Shown here one piece after another: positions 11,530 through 27,138 of a stretch of 64,000 nucleotides of DNA (position 1 is its first letter; each line of letters opens with the position of its first letter). The DNA is from Diadema setosum. Its lineage: Eukaryota; Echinodermata; Echinoidea; Diadematoida; Diadematidae. The notes under the pieces are model-generated. The model saw nothing but the letters and a program-made list of their open reading frames with translations, did no database searches and was not told where the DNA came from. The stretch covers positions 22,076,837 through 22,140,836 of the forward strand of contig CM067065.1 in the NCBI GenBank assembly GCA_033980235.1, given 5' to 3'. The position numbers and the translations under genes are program-made.

Positions 11530-13619
11530 TTTGAAGGGCGTGGCAATTGTCAAAGAGCTGATAACTAATCTACCTCACATGAATACTTCTCAAGTCAATA
11601 TCACGTAAGGACATTTTCGGTGTCATTTTGACATTAGAGCTGAATTTTATTCCTTATTTTCATAAATTTGCAGGTTATGACTAGAGAATGGATCTCTTTC
11701 CTCAGACCACGTGGACAAAAGACTCATGACATTTACCTGCCTTCACCTAGTTAGGAGGGCTAGCAGTATATACACCTGCCTATGAGGACTTGAGTATCCA
11801 AATACACCCATTAACACATTCCTCCCACTAGGTTTGTAGAGCCTACATTACTGCAATGAGAAGATTCTTTTAGCACATGGACAGAGAACAATAAGGTTGC
11901 TGATCCACCTGTACAAAACTGTCAAGAGCTTCATGCATCCCCTTTCTACTGTTAACTATTATGGCGAATCAAACGATGCAAACTTTAATCGAGTGCAAGG
12001 TATCAAAGTGTGTCCTGATGGGCTCAGAAACCCATTTGTTCCACACAAGAGAAACACCCAAGGGGTCAGAAATGCAAAAAAAAAATAAAAAAAAAATAAA
12101 AAAATACTGAGCACTAGATCTGTGATAGCTGTCGCGTACCATGTTTTAACGCCCTACATATTAAAGAAACAATAATTTATTAAAATTATGAAATACATAA
12201 ACTTGGTGTCACAACTTAGTAATATTTACACCTGCTTACGAGGACTAAAGCCATATACACCTGCCTATGATGACTCGGCTATATGAACTTGATCAGCATG
12301 GTGTAATGTCATGGAACAAGTTCGCAAGCTAAAATGTCCTATTATATATTATGTTACACTATATTTCAAGCCCTATCAAGTTTTCACGGTTTTGTAGGGC
12401 AATGCAATCGTCAAAGAGCTGATAATTAAACTACCCTACCTGAATACTTATTGAAGTTAATAGCACATAGGGACATTTCTAGAGTTATTTTGACATTACA
12501 CCTGAATTTAATTCCTTATTTCATTAAATTTGCAGGTTATGACTACAGGATGGTTTCTACTACCTCATACCACATGGACAAAAGTTGCTTGGCATTTACC
12601 TGCCTTCACCTTGTTAGGAGGGCTATCAGTATATACACCTGCCTATAAGGACGTGACCATCCAAAAAACTTATTAACACACCTGAATGAAAAATGATATT
12701 TTTTACCCATTCCTCCTGCTCGTATTTGTTAGAGTCTACAAAGCTACAAAAAGCTGTCACGTACCATGTTTGAACGCCCTACAAATGAAAGAAACAATAA
12801 TATAACAAAACTATGAAATACATAAACTTGGTGTCATAACTTAGTAATATTTACACCTGCTTACGAGGACTAAAGCCATCTACAATTGCCTATGATGACT
12901 GGGCTATATGAACCTGATCAGCATGGTGTAACGCGATGAAACAAGTTGGAAAGCTAAAATGTCCTATTACATATGGTACACTTTATTTCAAGTCCTATCA
13001 CACAAACCATCTTTTCCATCCAGACTTGACCATCTAAAAAACTTGACACACCTGAATAGAAAATGATATTGTTTATACCCATTCCTTCTGCTAGTATTTG
13101 GGAGAGTCTACAAAGCTACAAAATCTTGATTCTTTTACAGCGTTGACAGGGAAGTCACAAGTTGGTGAACCAGCTAATGTAAAGCAGTCAAGGATTACAT
13201 GTATTCCATTTTCACAGGTAAAAGTGACATTAAACAATGCAAACTTTTGATCAGATGTGAGGTATCAACAGAGTGTGTGCTGATGGTTTCACAAGCTCTT
13301 GTTCACACAAGAGAGGCACCTTAATGAGGTCAGCAAAGGTGCAACTCTACTGAGCAGAGCCTTGAAAGCTGTCACGTACCTTGTCATAATGCCCTAGAAA
13401 AGAAACAATGATTTTAGTAATATCATGAAATTTGTCAGCTTGGTGTCACAACTTAGTAATATTTCCACATGCTTACGTGGACTAAGGGCATATATACCTG
13501 CCTATGAGGACTTGGGTATATTGAAATGATCAGCATATATCTTATTTGACAAATTGGTCTGCAAACCTGTACTATCACAGATTGTAAAGTCGTTACTAAA
13601 CAAATAATATTTTCATGGC
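11530..13619. repeat. satellite HOR-1 copy d (2,090 bp)
   Basis: Same order of monomers as copies a-c. It is distinguished by an interrupted A tract with T at 12076-12104, AAGAGCTTCATGCATC in place of AAGCACTACATGCATC, and GTGGACAAAAGACTCATG in place of GTGGAAAATAGACTCATC. The following partial unit shares these variants. Confidence 0.93.
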
Positions 13620-14526
13620 TTTGAAGGGCGTGGCAATTGTCAAAGAGCTGATAACTAATCTACCTCACATGAATACTTCTCAAGTCAATATCACGTAAGG
13701 ACATTTTCGGTGTCATTTTGACATTAGAGCTGAATTTTATTCCTTATTTTCATAAATTTGCAGGTTATGACTAGAGAATGGATCTCTTTCCTCAGACCAC
13801 GTGGACAAAAGACTCATGACATTTACCTGCCTTCACCTAGTTAGGAGGGCTAGCAGTATATACACCTGCCTATGAGGACTTGAGTATCCAAATACACCCA
13901 TTAACACATTCCTCCCACTAGGTTTGTAGAGCCTACATTACTGCAATGAGAAGATTCTTTTAGCACATGGACAGAGAACAATAAGGTTGCTGATCCACCT
14001 GTACAAAACTGTCAAGAGCTTCATGCATCCCCTTTCTACTGTTAACTATTATGGCGAATCAAACGATGCAAACTTTAATCGAGTGCAAGGTATCAAAGTG
14101 TGTCCTGATGGGCTCAGAAACCCATTTGTTCCACACAAGAGAAACACCCAAGGGGTCAGAAATGCAAAAAAAAATAAAAAAAAATAAAAAAATACTGAGC
14201 ACTAGATCTGTGATAGCTGTCGCGTACCATGTTTTAACGCCCTACATATTAAAGAAACAATAATTTATTAAAATTATGAAATACATAAACTTGGTGTCAC
14301 AACTTAGTAATATTTACACCTGCTTACGAGGACTAAAGCCATATACACCTGCCTATGATGACTCGGCTATATGAACTTGATCAGCATGGTGTAATGTCAT
14401 GGAACAAGTTCGCAAGCTAAAATGTCCTATTATATATTATGTTACACTATATTTCAAGCCCTATCAAGTTTTCACGGTTTTGTAGGGCAATGCAATCGTC
14501 AAAGAGCTGATAATTAAACTACCCTA
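13620..14526. repeat. satellite HOR-1 copy e, partial
   Basis: It follows copy d closely for about 900 bp. Near 14527 the type B monomer changes variant (ACATGAATACTTACCAAAG instead of ACCTGAATACTTATTGAAG), and the regular 2,085-bp period ends. Confidence 0.85.
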
Positions 14527-15026
14527 CATGAATACTTACCAAAGTTAATAGCACATAGCGACATTTCTAGAGTTATTTTGACATTACAGCTGAATTTAAT
14601 TCCTTATTTCCCTAAATTTGCAGGTTATGACTAATGGATGGTTACTATTTCCTCTGACCACATGGAAAAAAGATGCTTGACATTTACCTGCCTTCACCAT
14701 GTTAGGAGGGCCTATCAGTATATACACCTGCCTATGAGGACTTGAGCATCCAAATACACCCCTTTCCACATTCCTCCCACTAGTTTTGTAGAGCCTACAA
14801 TACTACAATGAGAAGATTCTTTTAGCACATGGACAGAGAACAATAAGGTTGATGATCCACCTGTACACAAGCTGTCAAGTACTACATGCATCCCCTTTCT
14901 ACTGTTAACTATTATGGCGAATCAAACGATGCAAACTTTAATCGGGTGCAAGGTATCAAAGTGTGTCCTGATGGGATCACAAACCCGTTTGTTCCACACA
15001 AGAGAAACACCTAAGGGGTAAGAAAT

Positions 15027-15060
<34 letters not shown>

Positions 15061-18054
15061 GTTACTGAACAGACCTGTGATAGCTGTCATGTACCACTGT
15101 TTGAACGCCCTACAAATGAAAGAAACAATAATATATCAAAACTATGAAATACATAAATTTGCAGGTTATGACTAGAGAATGGATCTCTTTCCTCAAACCA
15201 CGTGAAAATTGACTCATCACATTTACCTGCCTTCACCTAGTTAGGAGGGCTAGCAGTATATACACCTGCCTATGAGGACTTGAGTATCCAAATACACCCG
15301 TTAACATATTCCTCCCACTAGGTTTGTAGAGCCTACATTACTACAATGAGAAGATTCTTTTAGCACATGGACAGAGAACAATAAGGTTGCTGATCCACCT
15401 GTACAAAAGCTGTCAAGCACTACATGCATCCCCTTTCTACTGTTAACTATTGTGGCAAAACAAACGATGCAAACTTAATCGAGTGCAAGGTATCAAAGTG
15501 TGTCCTGATGGGCTCAGAAACCCGTTTGTTCCACACAAGAGAAACACCTAAGGGGTCACAAATGCCAAAAAAAAAAAAAAAAACCAAAACACAATACTGA
15601 GCGCTAGATCTGTGATAGCTGTCCCGTACCATGTTTGAACGCCCTACATATTAAAGAAACAATAATTTATTAAAATTATGAAATACATAACATACACTTG
15701 ATCAGCATGATGTAATGTCATGGAACAAGTTCGCAAGCTAAAATGTCCTTTCATATATGTTACACTATATTTCAAGCCCTATCACACAAACAATGTTTTT
15801 CCGGTTTTGTAGGGCATTGCAATCGTCAAAGAGCTGATAATTAAACTACCCTACCTGAATACTTATTGAAGTTAATAGCACATAGGGTCATTTCTGGAGT
15901 TATTTTGACATTACACCTGAATTTAATTCCTTATTTCATTAAATTTGCAGGTTATGACTACAGGATGGTTTCTACTTCCTCATACCACATGGACAAAAGA
16001 TGCTTGGCATTTACCTGCCGTCACCTTGTTAGGAAGGCTTGCAGTATATACACCTGCCTATGAGGACGTGACCATCCAAAAAACTTATTAATACACCTGA
16101 ATGGAAAATGAAGTTCTTTACCCATTCCTCCTGCTCGTATTTTTTAGAGTGTACAAAGCTACAAAAAGCTGTCACGTACCATGTTTGAACGCCCTACAAA
16201 TGAAAGAAACAATAATATATCAAAACTATGAAATACATAAACTTGGTGTCACAACTTAGTAATATTTCCACATGCTTACGTGGACTATGGGCATATATAC
16301 CTGCCTATGATGACTTGGCTATATATAAATGATCAGCATATATCTTATTTGACAAATTGGTCAGCAAACCTGTACTATCACAGATTGTAAAGCCATTACT
16401 AAACAAATCATCTTTTAATGGCTTTGAAGGGCGTGGCAATTGTCAAAGAGCTGATAATTAATCTATCTCAAATGAATACTTCTCAAGTCAATATTACGTT
16501 AGGAAATTTTTGTGTCATTTTTTAATAAGACCTGAATTCCATTCTTTATTTCCATAAATTTGCAGGTTATGACTAGAGGATGGTTTCTCTTTCCTCAGAC
16601 CACGTGGACAAAAGACTCATGACATTTACCTGCATTCACCTAGTTAGGAGGGCTAGCAGTATATACACCTGCCTATGAGGACTTGAGTATCCAAATACAC
16701 CCGTTAACACATTCGTCCCACTAGGTTTGTAGAGCCTACATTACTACAATGAGAAGATTCTTTTAGCACATGAACAGAGAACAATAAGGTTGCTGATCCA
16801 CCTGTACACAAGCTGTCAAGCACTATATACATGCATCCCCTTTCTACTATTAACTATTATGGTGAATCAAACGATGCAAACTTTAATCGGGTGCAAGGTA
16901 TCAATAAAGTGTGTCCTGATGGGATCACAAACCCGTTTGTTCCACACAAGAGAAACACCTAAGGGGTCAGAAATGCACACACACACACACACACACACAC
17001 ACAAGTTACTGAACAGACCTGTGATAGCTGTCACGTACCATGTTTGAACGCCGTAGAAATGAAAGAAACAATAATATATCAAAACTATGAAATACATAAA
17101 ACTTGGTGTCACAACTTAGTAATATTTACACCTGGTTACGAGGACTAAAGCCATATACACCTGCCTATGAAGACTTGGCTATATGAACTTGATCAGCATG
17201 GTGTAATGTAATGAAACAAGTTGGCAACCTAAAATGTCCTATTACATAATATGCTGTCACGTACCTTGTCATAATGCCCTACAAAAGAAACAATGATTAT
17301 AGTAATATCATGAAATTTGTGTGCTTGGTGTCACAACTTGACTTAGTAATATTTCCACATGTTTACGTGGACTAAGGGCATATATACCTGCCTATGAGGA
17401 CTTGGGTATATTGAAATGATCAGCTATCTTATTTGACAAATTGGTCTGCAAACCTGTACTATCACAGATTGTAAAGTCGTTACTAAACAAATCATATTTT
17501 CATGGCTTTGAAGGGCGTGGCAATTGTCAAAGATCTGATAACTAATCTACCTCACATGAATACTTCTCAAGTCAATATCACGTAAGGACATTTTTGGTGT
17601 CATTTTGACATTAGAGCTGAATTCTATTCCTTATTTCCCTAAATTTGCAGGTTATGACTAATGGATGGTTTCTATTTCCTCTGACCGCATGGAAAAAAGA
17701 TGCTTGACATTTACCTGCCTTCACCATGTTAGGAGGGCTATCAGTATATACACCTGCCTATGAGGACTTGAGCATCCAAATACACCCCTTTCCACATTCC
17801 TCCCACTAGTTTTGTAGAGCCTACAATACTACAATGAGAAGATTCTTTTAGCACATGGACAGAGAACAAAAAGGTTGCTGATCCACCTGTGCACAAGCTG
17901 TCAAGCACTACATGCATCCCCTTTCTACTGTTAACTATTATGGCGAATCAAACGATGCAAACTTTAATCGGGTGCAAGGTATCAATAAGTGTGTCCTGAT
18001 GGGATCACAAACCCGTTTGTTCCACACAAGAGAAACACCTAAGGGGTAAGAAAT

Positions 18055-18098
<44 letters not shown>

Positions 18099-21000
18099 GT
18101 TACTGAACAGACCTGTGATAGCTGTCACGTACCATGTTTGAACGCCCTAGAAATGAAAGAAACAATAATTATATAAAAACTATGAAATACATAAACTTGG
18201 TGTCACAACTTAGTAATATTTACACCTGGTTACGAGGACTAAAGCCATATACACCTGCCTATGATGACTTAGCTATATGAACTTGATCAGCATGGTGTAA
18301 TGTAATGAAACAAGTTGGCAACCTAAAATGTCCTATTACATAATATGCTGTCACGTACCTTGTCATAATGCCCTACAAAAGAAACAATGATTATAGTAAT
18401 ATCATGAAATTTGTGTGCTTGGTGTCACAACTTGACTTAGTAATATTTCCACATGTTTACGTGGACTAAGGGCATATATACCTGCCTATGAGGACTTGGG
18501 TATATTGAAATGATCAGCATATCTTATTTGAGAAATTGGTCTGCAAACCTGTACTATCACAGATTGTAAAGTCGTTACTAAACAAATCATATTTTCATGG
18601 CTTTGAAGGGCGTGGCAATTGTCAAAGAGCTGATAACTAATCTACCTCACATGAATACTTCTCAAGTCAATATCACATAGGGACATTTCTAAAGTTATTT
18701 TGACATTACAGCTGAATTTAATTCCTTATTTCCCTAAATTTGCAGGTTATAACTAATGGATGGTTTCTATTGTGTGGAGAAAGAGAAACACCTTTCCTCT
18801 GACCGCATGGAAAAAAGATGCTTGACATTTACCTGCCTTCACTATGTTGGGAGGGCTATCAGTATATACACCTGCCTATGTGGACTTGACTATCCAAAAA
18901 ACATGACACACCTGAAGAGAAAATGATATTGTTTACCCATTCCTTCTGCTAGTATTTGGGAGAGTCTACAAAGCTACAAAATCTTGATTCTTTTACAGGG
19001 TTGACAGGGAAGTCACAAGTTTGTGAACCAGCTAATGTAAAGCAGTCAAGGATTACATGTATTCCATTTTCACAGGTAAAAGTGACATTGAACAATGCAA
19101 ACTTTTCATCAGATGTGAGGTATCAACAGAGTATGTGCTGATGGTTTCACAATCTCTTGTTCACACAAGAGAGGCACCTTAATGAGATCTGCAAAGGTGC
19201 AACTCTACTGAGCAGAGCCTTGAAAGCTGTCACGTCCCTTTTCATAATGCCCTACAAAAGAAACAATGATTATTGTAATATCATGAAATTTGTGAGCTTG
19301 GTGTCACAACTTAGTAATATTTCCACATGTTTACGTGGACTAAGGGCATATATACCTGCCTATGAGGACTTGGGTATATTGAAATGATCAGCATATCTTA
19401 TTTGACAAATTGGTCTGCAAACCTGTACTATCACAGATTGTAAAGTCGTTACTAAACAAATCATATTTTCATGGCTTTGAAGGGCTTGACAATTGTCAAA
19501 GAGCTGATAACTAATCTACCTCACGTGAATACTTCTCAAGTCAATATCTAGTAAGGACATTTTGGTGTCATTTTGACATTAGAGCTGAATTTTATTCCTT
19601 ATTTCCATAAATTTGCAGGTTATGACTAGAGAATGGATCTCTTTCATCAGACCACGTGGACAAAAGACTCATCACATTGACCTGCCTTCACCTAGTTAGG
19701 AGGGCTAGCAATATATAAACCTGCCTATGAGGACTTGAGTATCCAAATACACCTGTTAACACATTCCTCCCACTAGGTTTGTAGAGCCTACATTACTACA
19801 ATGAGAAGATTCTTTTAGCACATGGACAGAGAACAATAAGGTTGCTGATCCACCTGTACAAAAGCTGTCAAGAACTACATGCATCCCCTTTAGAGCTGAA
19901 TTTTATTCCTTATTTCCATAAATTTGCAGGTTATGACTAGAGAATGGATCTCTTTCCTCAGACCACGTGGACAAAAGACTCATGACATTTACCTGCCTTC
20001 ACCTAGTTAGGAGGGCTAGTAGTATTATTCACCTGCCTATGAGGACTTGAGTATCCAAATACACCCGTTAACACATTCGTCCCACTAGGTTTGTAGAGCC
20101 TACATTACTACAATGAGAAGATTCTTTTAGTACATGAACAGAGAACAATAAGGTTGCTGATCCACCTGTACACAAGATGTCAAGCACTATATACATGCAT
20201 CCCCTTTCTACTGTTAACTATTATGGTGAATCAAACGATGCAAACTTTAATCGGGTGCAAGGTATCAATAAAGTGTGTCCTGATGGGATCACAAACCCGT
20301 TTGTTCCACACAAGAGAAACACCTAAGGGGTCAGAAATGCACACACACACACACACACACACACACAAGTCACTGAACAGACATGTGATAGCTGTCACGT
20401 ACCATGTTTGAACGCCCTAGAAATGAAAGAAACAATAATATATCAAAACTATGAAATACATAAAACTTGGTGTCACAACTTAGTAATATTTACACCTGGT
20501 TACGAGGACTAAAGCCATATACACCTGCCTATGAAGACTTGGCTATATGAACTTGATCAGTATGGTGTAATGTAATGAAACAAGTTGGCAACCTAAAATG
20601 TCCTATTACATAATATGCTGTCACGTACCTTGTCATAATGCCCTACAAAAGAAACAATGATTATAGTAATATCATGAAATTTGTGTGCTTGGTGTCACAA
20701 CTTGACTTAGTAATATTTCCACATGTTTACGTGGACTAAGGGCATATATACCTGCCTATGAGGACTTGGGTATATTGAAATGATCAGCTATCTTATTTGA
20801 CAAATTGGTCTGCAAACCTGTACTATCACAGATTGTAAAGTCGTTACTAAACAAATAATATTTTCATGGCTTTGAAGGGCGTGGCAATTGTCAAAGAGCT
20901 GATAACTAATCTACCTCACATGAATACTTCTCAAGTCAATATCACATAGGGACATTTCTAGAGTTATTTTGACATTACAGCTGAATTTGATTCCTTATTT

Positions 21001-23805
21001 CCCTAAATTTGCAGGTTATAACTAATGGATGGTTTCTATTGTGTGGAGAAAGAGAAACACCTTTCCTCTGACCGCATGGAAAAAAGATGCTTGACATTTA
21101 CCTGCCTTCACTATGTTAGGAGGGCTATCAGTATATACACCTGCCTATGAGGACTTGACTATCCAAAAAACTTGACACACCTGAAGAGAAAATGATATTG
21201 TTTACCCATTCCTTCTGCTAGTATTTGGGAGCGTCTACAAAGCTACAAAATCTTGATTCTTTTACAGCGTTGACAGGGAAGTAACAAGTTGGTGAACCAG
21301 CTAATGTAAAGCAGTCAATGATTACATGTATTCCATTTTCACAGGTAAAAGTGACATTAAACAATGCAAACTTTTCATCAGATGTGAGGTATCAACAGAG
21401 TGTGTGCTGATGGTTTCACAAGCTCTTGCTCACACAAGAGAGGCACCTTAATGAGATCAGCAAAGGTGCAACTCTACTGAGCAGAGCCTTGAAAGCTGTC
21501 CTGTACCTTGTCGTAATGCCCTACAAAAGAAACAATGATTATAGTAATATCATGAAATTTGTGAGCTTGGTGTCACAATTTAGTAATATTTCCACATGCG
21601 TACGTGGACTAAGGGCATATATACCTGCCTATGAGGACTTGGGTATATTGAAATGATCAGCATATTTCTTATTTGACAAATTGGTCTGCAAACCTGTACT
21701 ATCACAGATTGTAAAGTCGTTACTAAACAAATCATATTTTCATGGCTTTGAAGGGCTTGACAATTGTCAAAGAGCTGATAACTAATCTACCTCACGTGAA
21801 TACTTCTCAAGTCAATATCACGTAAGGACATTTTTGGTGTCATTTTGACATTAGAGCTGAATTTTATTCCTTATTTCCATAAATTTGCAGGTTATGACTA
21901 GAGAATGGATCTCTTTCCTCAGACCACGTGGACAAAAGACTCATCACATTTACCTGCCTTCACCTAGTTAGGAGGGCTAGCAGTATATACACCTGCCTAT
22001 GAGGACTTGAGTATCCAAATACACCCGTTAACACATTCCTCCCACTAGGTTTGTAGAGCCTACATTACTACAATGAGAAGATTCTTTTAGCACATGGACA
22101 GAGAACAATAAGGTTGCTGATCCACCTGTACAAAAGCTGTCAAGAACTACATGCATCCCCTTTCTGCTGTTAACTATTAAGGCGAATCAAACGATGCAAA
22201 CTTTAATCGAGTGCAAGGTATCAATAAAGTGTGTCCTGATGGGCTCAGAAACCCGTTTGTTCCACACAAGAGAAACACCTAAGGGGTCACAAATGCAAAA
22301 AAAAAAAATAATAATAATGAATAAATACTGAGCACTAGATCTGTGATAGCTGTCGCGTACCATGTTTGAACGCCCTGCATATTAAAGAAACAATAATTTA
22401 TTAAAATTATGAAATACATAAACTTGGTGTCACAACTTAGTAATATTTACATCTGCTTACGAGGACTAAAGCCATCTACACCTGCCTATGATGACTCGGC
22501 TATATGAACTTGATCAGCATGGTGTAATGTCATGGAACAAGTTCGCAAGCTAAAATGTCCTATTATATAATGTTACACTATATTTCAAGCCCTATCACAC
22601 AAACCATGTTTTTCCGGTTTTGTAGGGCATTGTAATCGTCAAAGAGCTGATAATTAAACTACCCTACCTGAATACTTATTGAAGTTAACAGTACATAGGG
22701 TCATTTCTGGAGTTATTTTGACATTACACCTGAATTTAATTCCTTATTTCATTAAATTTGCAGGTTATGACTACAGGATGGTTTCTACTTCCTCATTCCA
22801 CATGGACAAAAGGTGCTTGGCATCTACCTGCTGTCACCTTGTTAGGAGGGCTATCAGTATATACACCTGCCTATAAGGACGTGACCATCCAAAAAACTTA
22901 TTAACACACCTGAATGGAAAATGATATTCTTTACCCATTCCTCCTGCTCGTATTTGTTAGAGTCTACAAAGCTACAAAAAGGTGTCACGTACCATGTTTG
23001 AACGCCCTACAAATGAAATAAACAATAATATATCAAAACTATGAAATACATAAACTTGGTGTCACAACTTAGTAATATTTCCACATGCTTACGTGGACTT
23101 AGGGCATATATACCATCCTATGATGGCTTGGCTATATTGAAATGATCACCATATATCTTATTTGACAAATTGGTCAGCAAACCTGTACTATCACAGATTG
23201 TAAAGCCATTACTAAACAAATCATCTTTTCATGGCTTTGAAGGGCGTGGCAATTGTCAAAGAGCTGATGATTAATCTATCTCAAATGAATACTTCTCAAG
23301 TCAATATTACGTTAGGACATTTTTGGTGTCATTTTTTAATAAGACCTGAATTCCATTCTTTATTTCCATAAATTTGCAGGTTATGACTAGAGGATGGTTT
23401 CTCTTTCCTCAGACCACGTGGACAAAAGACTCATGACATTTACCTGCCTTCACGTAGTTAGGAGGGCTAGCAGTATATACACCTGCCTATGAGGACTTGA
23501 GTATCCAAATACACCCGTTAACACATTCGTCCCACTAGGTTTGTAGAGCCTACATTACTACAATGAGAAGATTCTTTTAGCACATGGACAGAGAACAATA
23601 AGGTTGCTGATCCACCTGTACACAAGATGTCAAGCACTATATACATGCATCCCCTTTCTACTGTTAACTATTATGGCGAATCAAACGATGCAAACTTTAA
23701 TCGGGTGCAAGGTATCAATAAAGTGTGTCCTGATGGGATCACAAACCCGTTTGTTCCACACAAGAGAAACTTTTTTTTTTTGATAACACCTAAGGGGTCA
23801 GAAAT

Positions 23806-23848
<43 letters not shown>

Positions 23849-26715
23849 ACTGAACAGACCTGTGATAGCTGTCACGTACCATGTTTGAACGCCCTAGAAA
23901 TGAAAGAAACAATAATATATCAAAACTATGAAATACATAAAACTTGGTGTCACAACTTAGTAATATTTCCACCTGGTTACGAGGACTAAAGCCATATACA
24001 CCTGCCTATGAAGACTTGGCTATATGAACCTGATCATCATGGTGTAATGTCATGAAACAAGTTGGCAAGCTAAAATGTCCTATTACATATGCTGTCACGT
24101 ACCTTGTCATAATGCCCTACAAAAGAAACAATGATTATAGTAATATCATGAAATTTGTGTGCTTGGTGTCACAACTTGACTTAGTAATATTTCCACATGT
24201 TTACGTGGACTAAGGGCATATATACCTGCCTATGAGGACTTGGGTATATTGAAATGATCAGCATATATCTTATTTGACAAATTGGTCTGCAAACCTGTAC
24301 TATCACAGATTGTAAAGTCGTTACTAAACAAATCATATTTTCATGGCTTTGAAGGGCGTGGCAATTGTCAAAGAGCTGATAACTAATCTACCTCACATGA
24401 ATACTTCTCAAGTCAATATCACATAGGGACATTTCTAGAGTTATTTTGACATTACAGCTGAATTTAATTCCTTATTTCCCTAAATTTGCAGGTTATAACT
24501 AATGGATGGTTTCTATTGTGTGGAGAAAGAGAAACACCTTTCCTCTGACCGCATGGAAAAAAGATGCTTGACATTTACCTGCCTTCACCATGTTAGGAGG
24601 GCTATCAGTATATACACCTGCCTATGAGGACTTGACTATCCAAAAAACTTGACACACCTGAAGAGAAAATGATATTGTTTGTTTACCCATTCCTTCTGCT
24701 AGTATTTGGGAGAGTCTACAAAGCTACAAAATCTTGATTCTTTTACAGCGTTGACAGGGAAGTCACAAGTTGGTGAACCAGCTAATGTAAAGCAGTCAAT
24801 GATTACATGTATTCCATTTTCACAGGTAAAAGTGACATTGAACAATGCAAACTTTTGATCAGATGCGAGGTATCAACAGAGTGTGTGCTGATGGTTTCAC
24901 AAGCTCTTGTTCACACAAGAGAGGCACCTTAATGAGATCTGCAAAGGTGCAACTCTACTGAGCAGAGCCTTGAAAGCTGTCATGTACCTTGTCATAATGC
25001 CCTACAAAAGAAACAATGATTATAGTAATATCATGAAATTTGTGAGCTTGGTGTCACAACTTAGTAATATTTCCACATGCTTACGTGGACTAAAGAATAC
25101 CTGCCTATGAGGACTTGGGTATATTGAAATGATCAGCATATATCTTATTTGACAAATTGGTCTGCAAACCTGTACTATCACAGATTGTAAAGTCGTTACT
25201 AAACAAATCATATTTTCATGGCTCTGAAGGGCGTGACAATTGTCAAAGAGCTGATAACTAATCTACCTCACGTGAATACTTCTCAAGTCAATATCACGTA
25301 AGGACATTTTTGGTGTCATTTTGACATTAGAGCTGAATTTTATTCCTTTTTTCCATAAATTTGCAGGTTATGACTAGAGAATGGATCTCTTTCCTCAGAC
25401 CACGTGGACAAAAGACTCATCACATTTACCTGCCTTCACCTAGTTAGGAGGGCTAGCAATATATAAACCTGCCTATGAGGACTTGAGTATCCAAATACAC
25501 CTGTTAACACATTCCTCCCACTAGGTTTGTAGAGCCTACATTACTACAATGAGAAGATTCTTTTAGCACATGGACAGAGAACAATAAGGTTGCTGATCCA
25601 CCTGTACAAAAGCTGTCAAGAACTACATGCATCCCCTTTCTGCTGTTAACTATTAAGGCGAATCAAACGATGCAAACTTTAATCGAGTGCAAGGTATCAA
25701 TAAAGTGTGTCCTGATGGGCTCAGAAACCCGTTTGTTCCACACAAGAGAAACACCTAAGGGGTCACAAATGCAAAAAAAAAAAATAATAATGAATAAATT
25801 CTGAGCACTAGATCTGTGATAGCTGTCGCGTACCATGTTTGAACGCCCTGCATATTAAAGAAACAATAATTTATTAAAATTATGAAATACATAAACTTGG
25901 TGTCACAACTTAGTAATATTTACACCTGGTTATGAGGACTAAAGCCATTTACACCTGCCTATGATGACTCGGCTATATGAACTTGATCAGCATGGTGTAA
26001 TGTCATAAAACAAGGTCGCAAGCTAAAATATCCTATTATATATGTTACACTATATTTCAAGCCCTATCACACAAACCATGTTTTTCCGGTTTTGTAGGGC
26101 ATTGCAATCGTCAAAGAGCTGATAATTAAACTACCCTACCTGAATACTTATTGAAGTTAATAGCACATAGGGCCATTTCTGGAGTTATTTTGACATTACA
26201 CCTGAATTTAATTCCTTATTTCATTAAATTTGCAGGTTATGACTACAGGATGGTTTCTACTTCCTCATACCACATGGACAAAAGATGCTTGGCATTTACC
26301 TGCTTTCACCTTGTTAGGAAGGCTTGCAGTATATACACCTGCCTATGAGGACGTGACCATCCAAAAAACTTATTAATAGACCTGAATGGAAAATGAAATT
26401 CTTTACCCATTCCTCCTGCTCGTATTTGTTAGAGTCTACAAAGCTACAAAAAGCTGTCACGTACCATGTTTGAACGCCCTACAAATGAAATAAACAATAG
26501 TACATCAAAACTATGAAATACATAAACTTGGTGTCACAACTTAGTAATATTTCCACATGCTTACGTGGACTTAGGGCATATATACCATCCTATGATGACT
26601 TGGCTATATTGAAATGATCACCATATATCTTATTTGACAAATTGGTCAGCAAACCTGTACTATCACAGATTGTAAAGCCATTACTAAACAAATCATCTTT
26701 TCATGGCTTTGAAGG
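14527..26715. repeat. satellite domain 2, irregular HOR with (CA)n tracts
   Basis: The monomers are the same as in HOR-1 but in other orders. Type A starts fall near 16430, 17513, 18606, 19488, 20878, 21760, 23241, 24355 and 25228; type B starts near 15810, 22625 and 26097. Long blocks recur about 3.4 kb apart (16790 with 20154 and about 23618). A domain marker, an extra GTGTGGAGAAAGAGAAACACC, is present at about 18773, 21039 and 24519. (CA)n tracts occur near 15027-15059, 16977-17003, 18057-18097, 20340-20367 and 23807-23845, at the position of the A tract of HOR-1. Copies at 22299 and 25775 keep the A-rich form. No coding gene is supported. Confidence 0.9.
23770..23787. other. short poly-T insertion in one satellite copy
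   Basis: The conserved AGAGAAACACCTAAGG is split in this one copy by about 16 bp made of eleven T and GATA. Other copies have no such insertion. The mechanism cannot be told; a tiny templated insertion or slippage is likely. Confidence 0.6.
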
Positions 26716-27138
26716 GCGTGGCAATTGTCAAAGAGCTGATAATTAATCTATCTCAAATGAATACTTCTCAAGTCAATATCACGTAAGGACATTTTTGGTG
26801 TCATTTTGACATTAGAGCTGAATTTTATTCCTTATTTCCATAAATTTGCAGGTTATGACTAGAGAATGGATCTCTTTCCTCAGACCACGTGGACAAAAGA
26901 CTCATCATATTTACCTGCCTTCACCTAGTTAGGAGGGCTAGCAATATATAAACCTGCCTATGAGGACTTGAGTATCCAAATACACCCGTTAACACATTCG
27001 TCCCACTAGGTTTGTAGAGCCTACATTACTACAATGAGAAGATTCTTTTAGCACATGGACAGAGAACAATAAGGTTGCTGATCCACCTGTACAAAAGCTG
27101 TCAAGCACTACATGCATCCCCTTTCTACTGTTAACTAT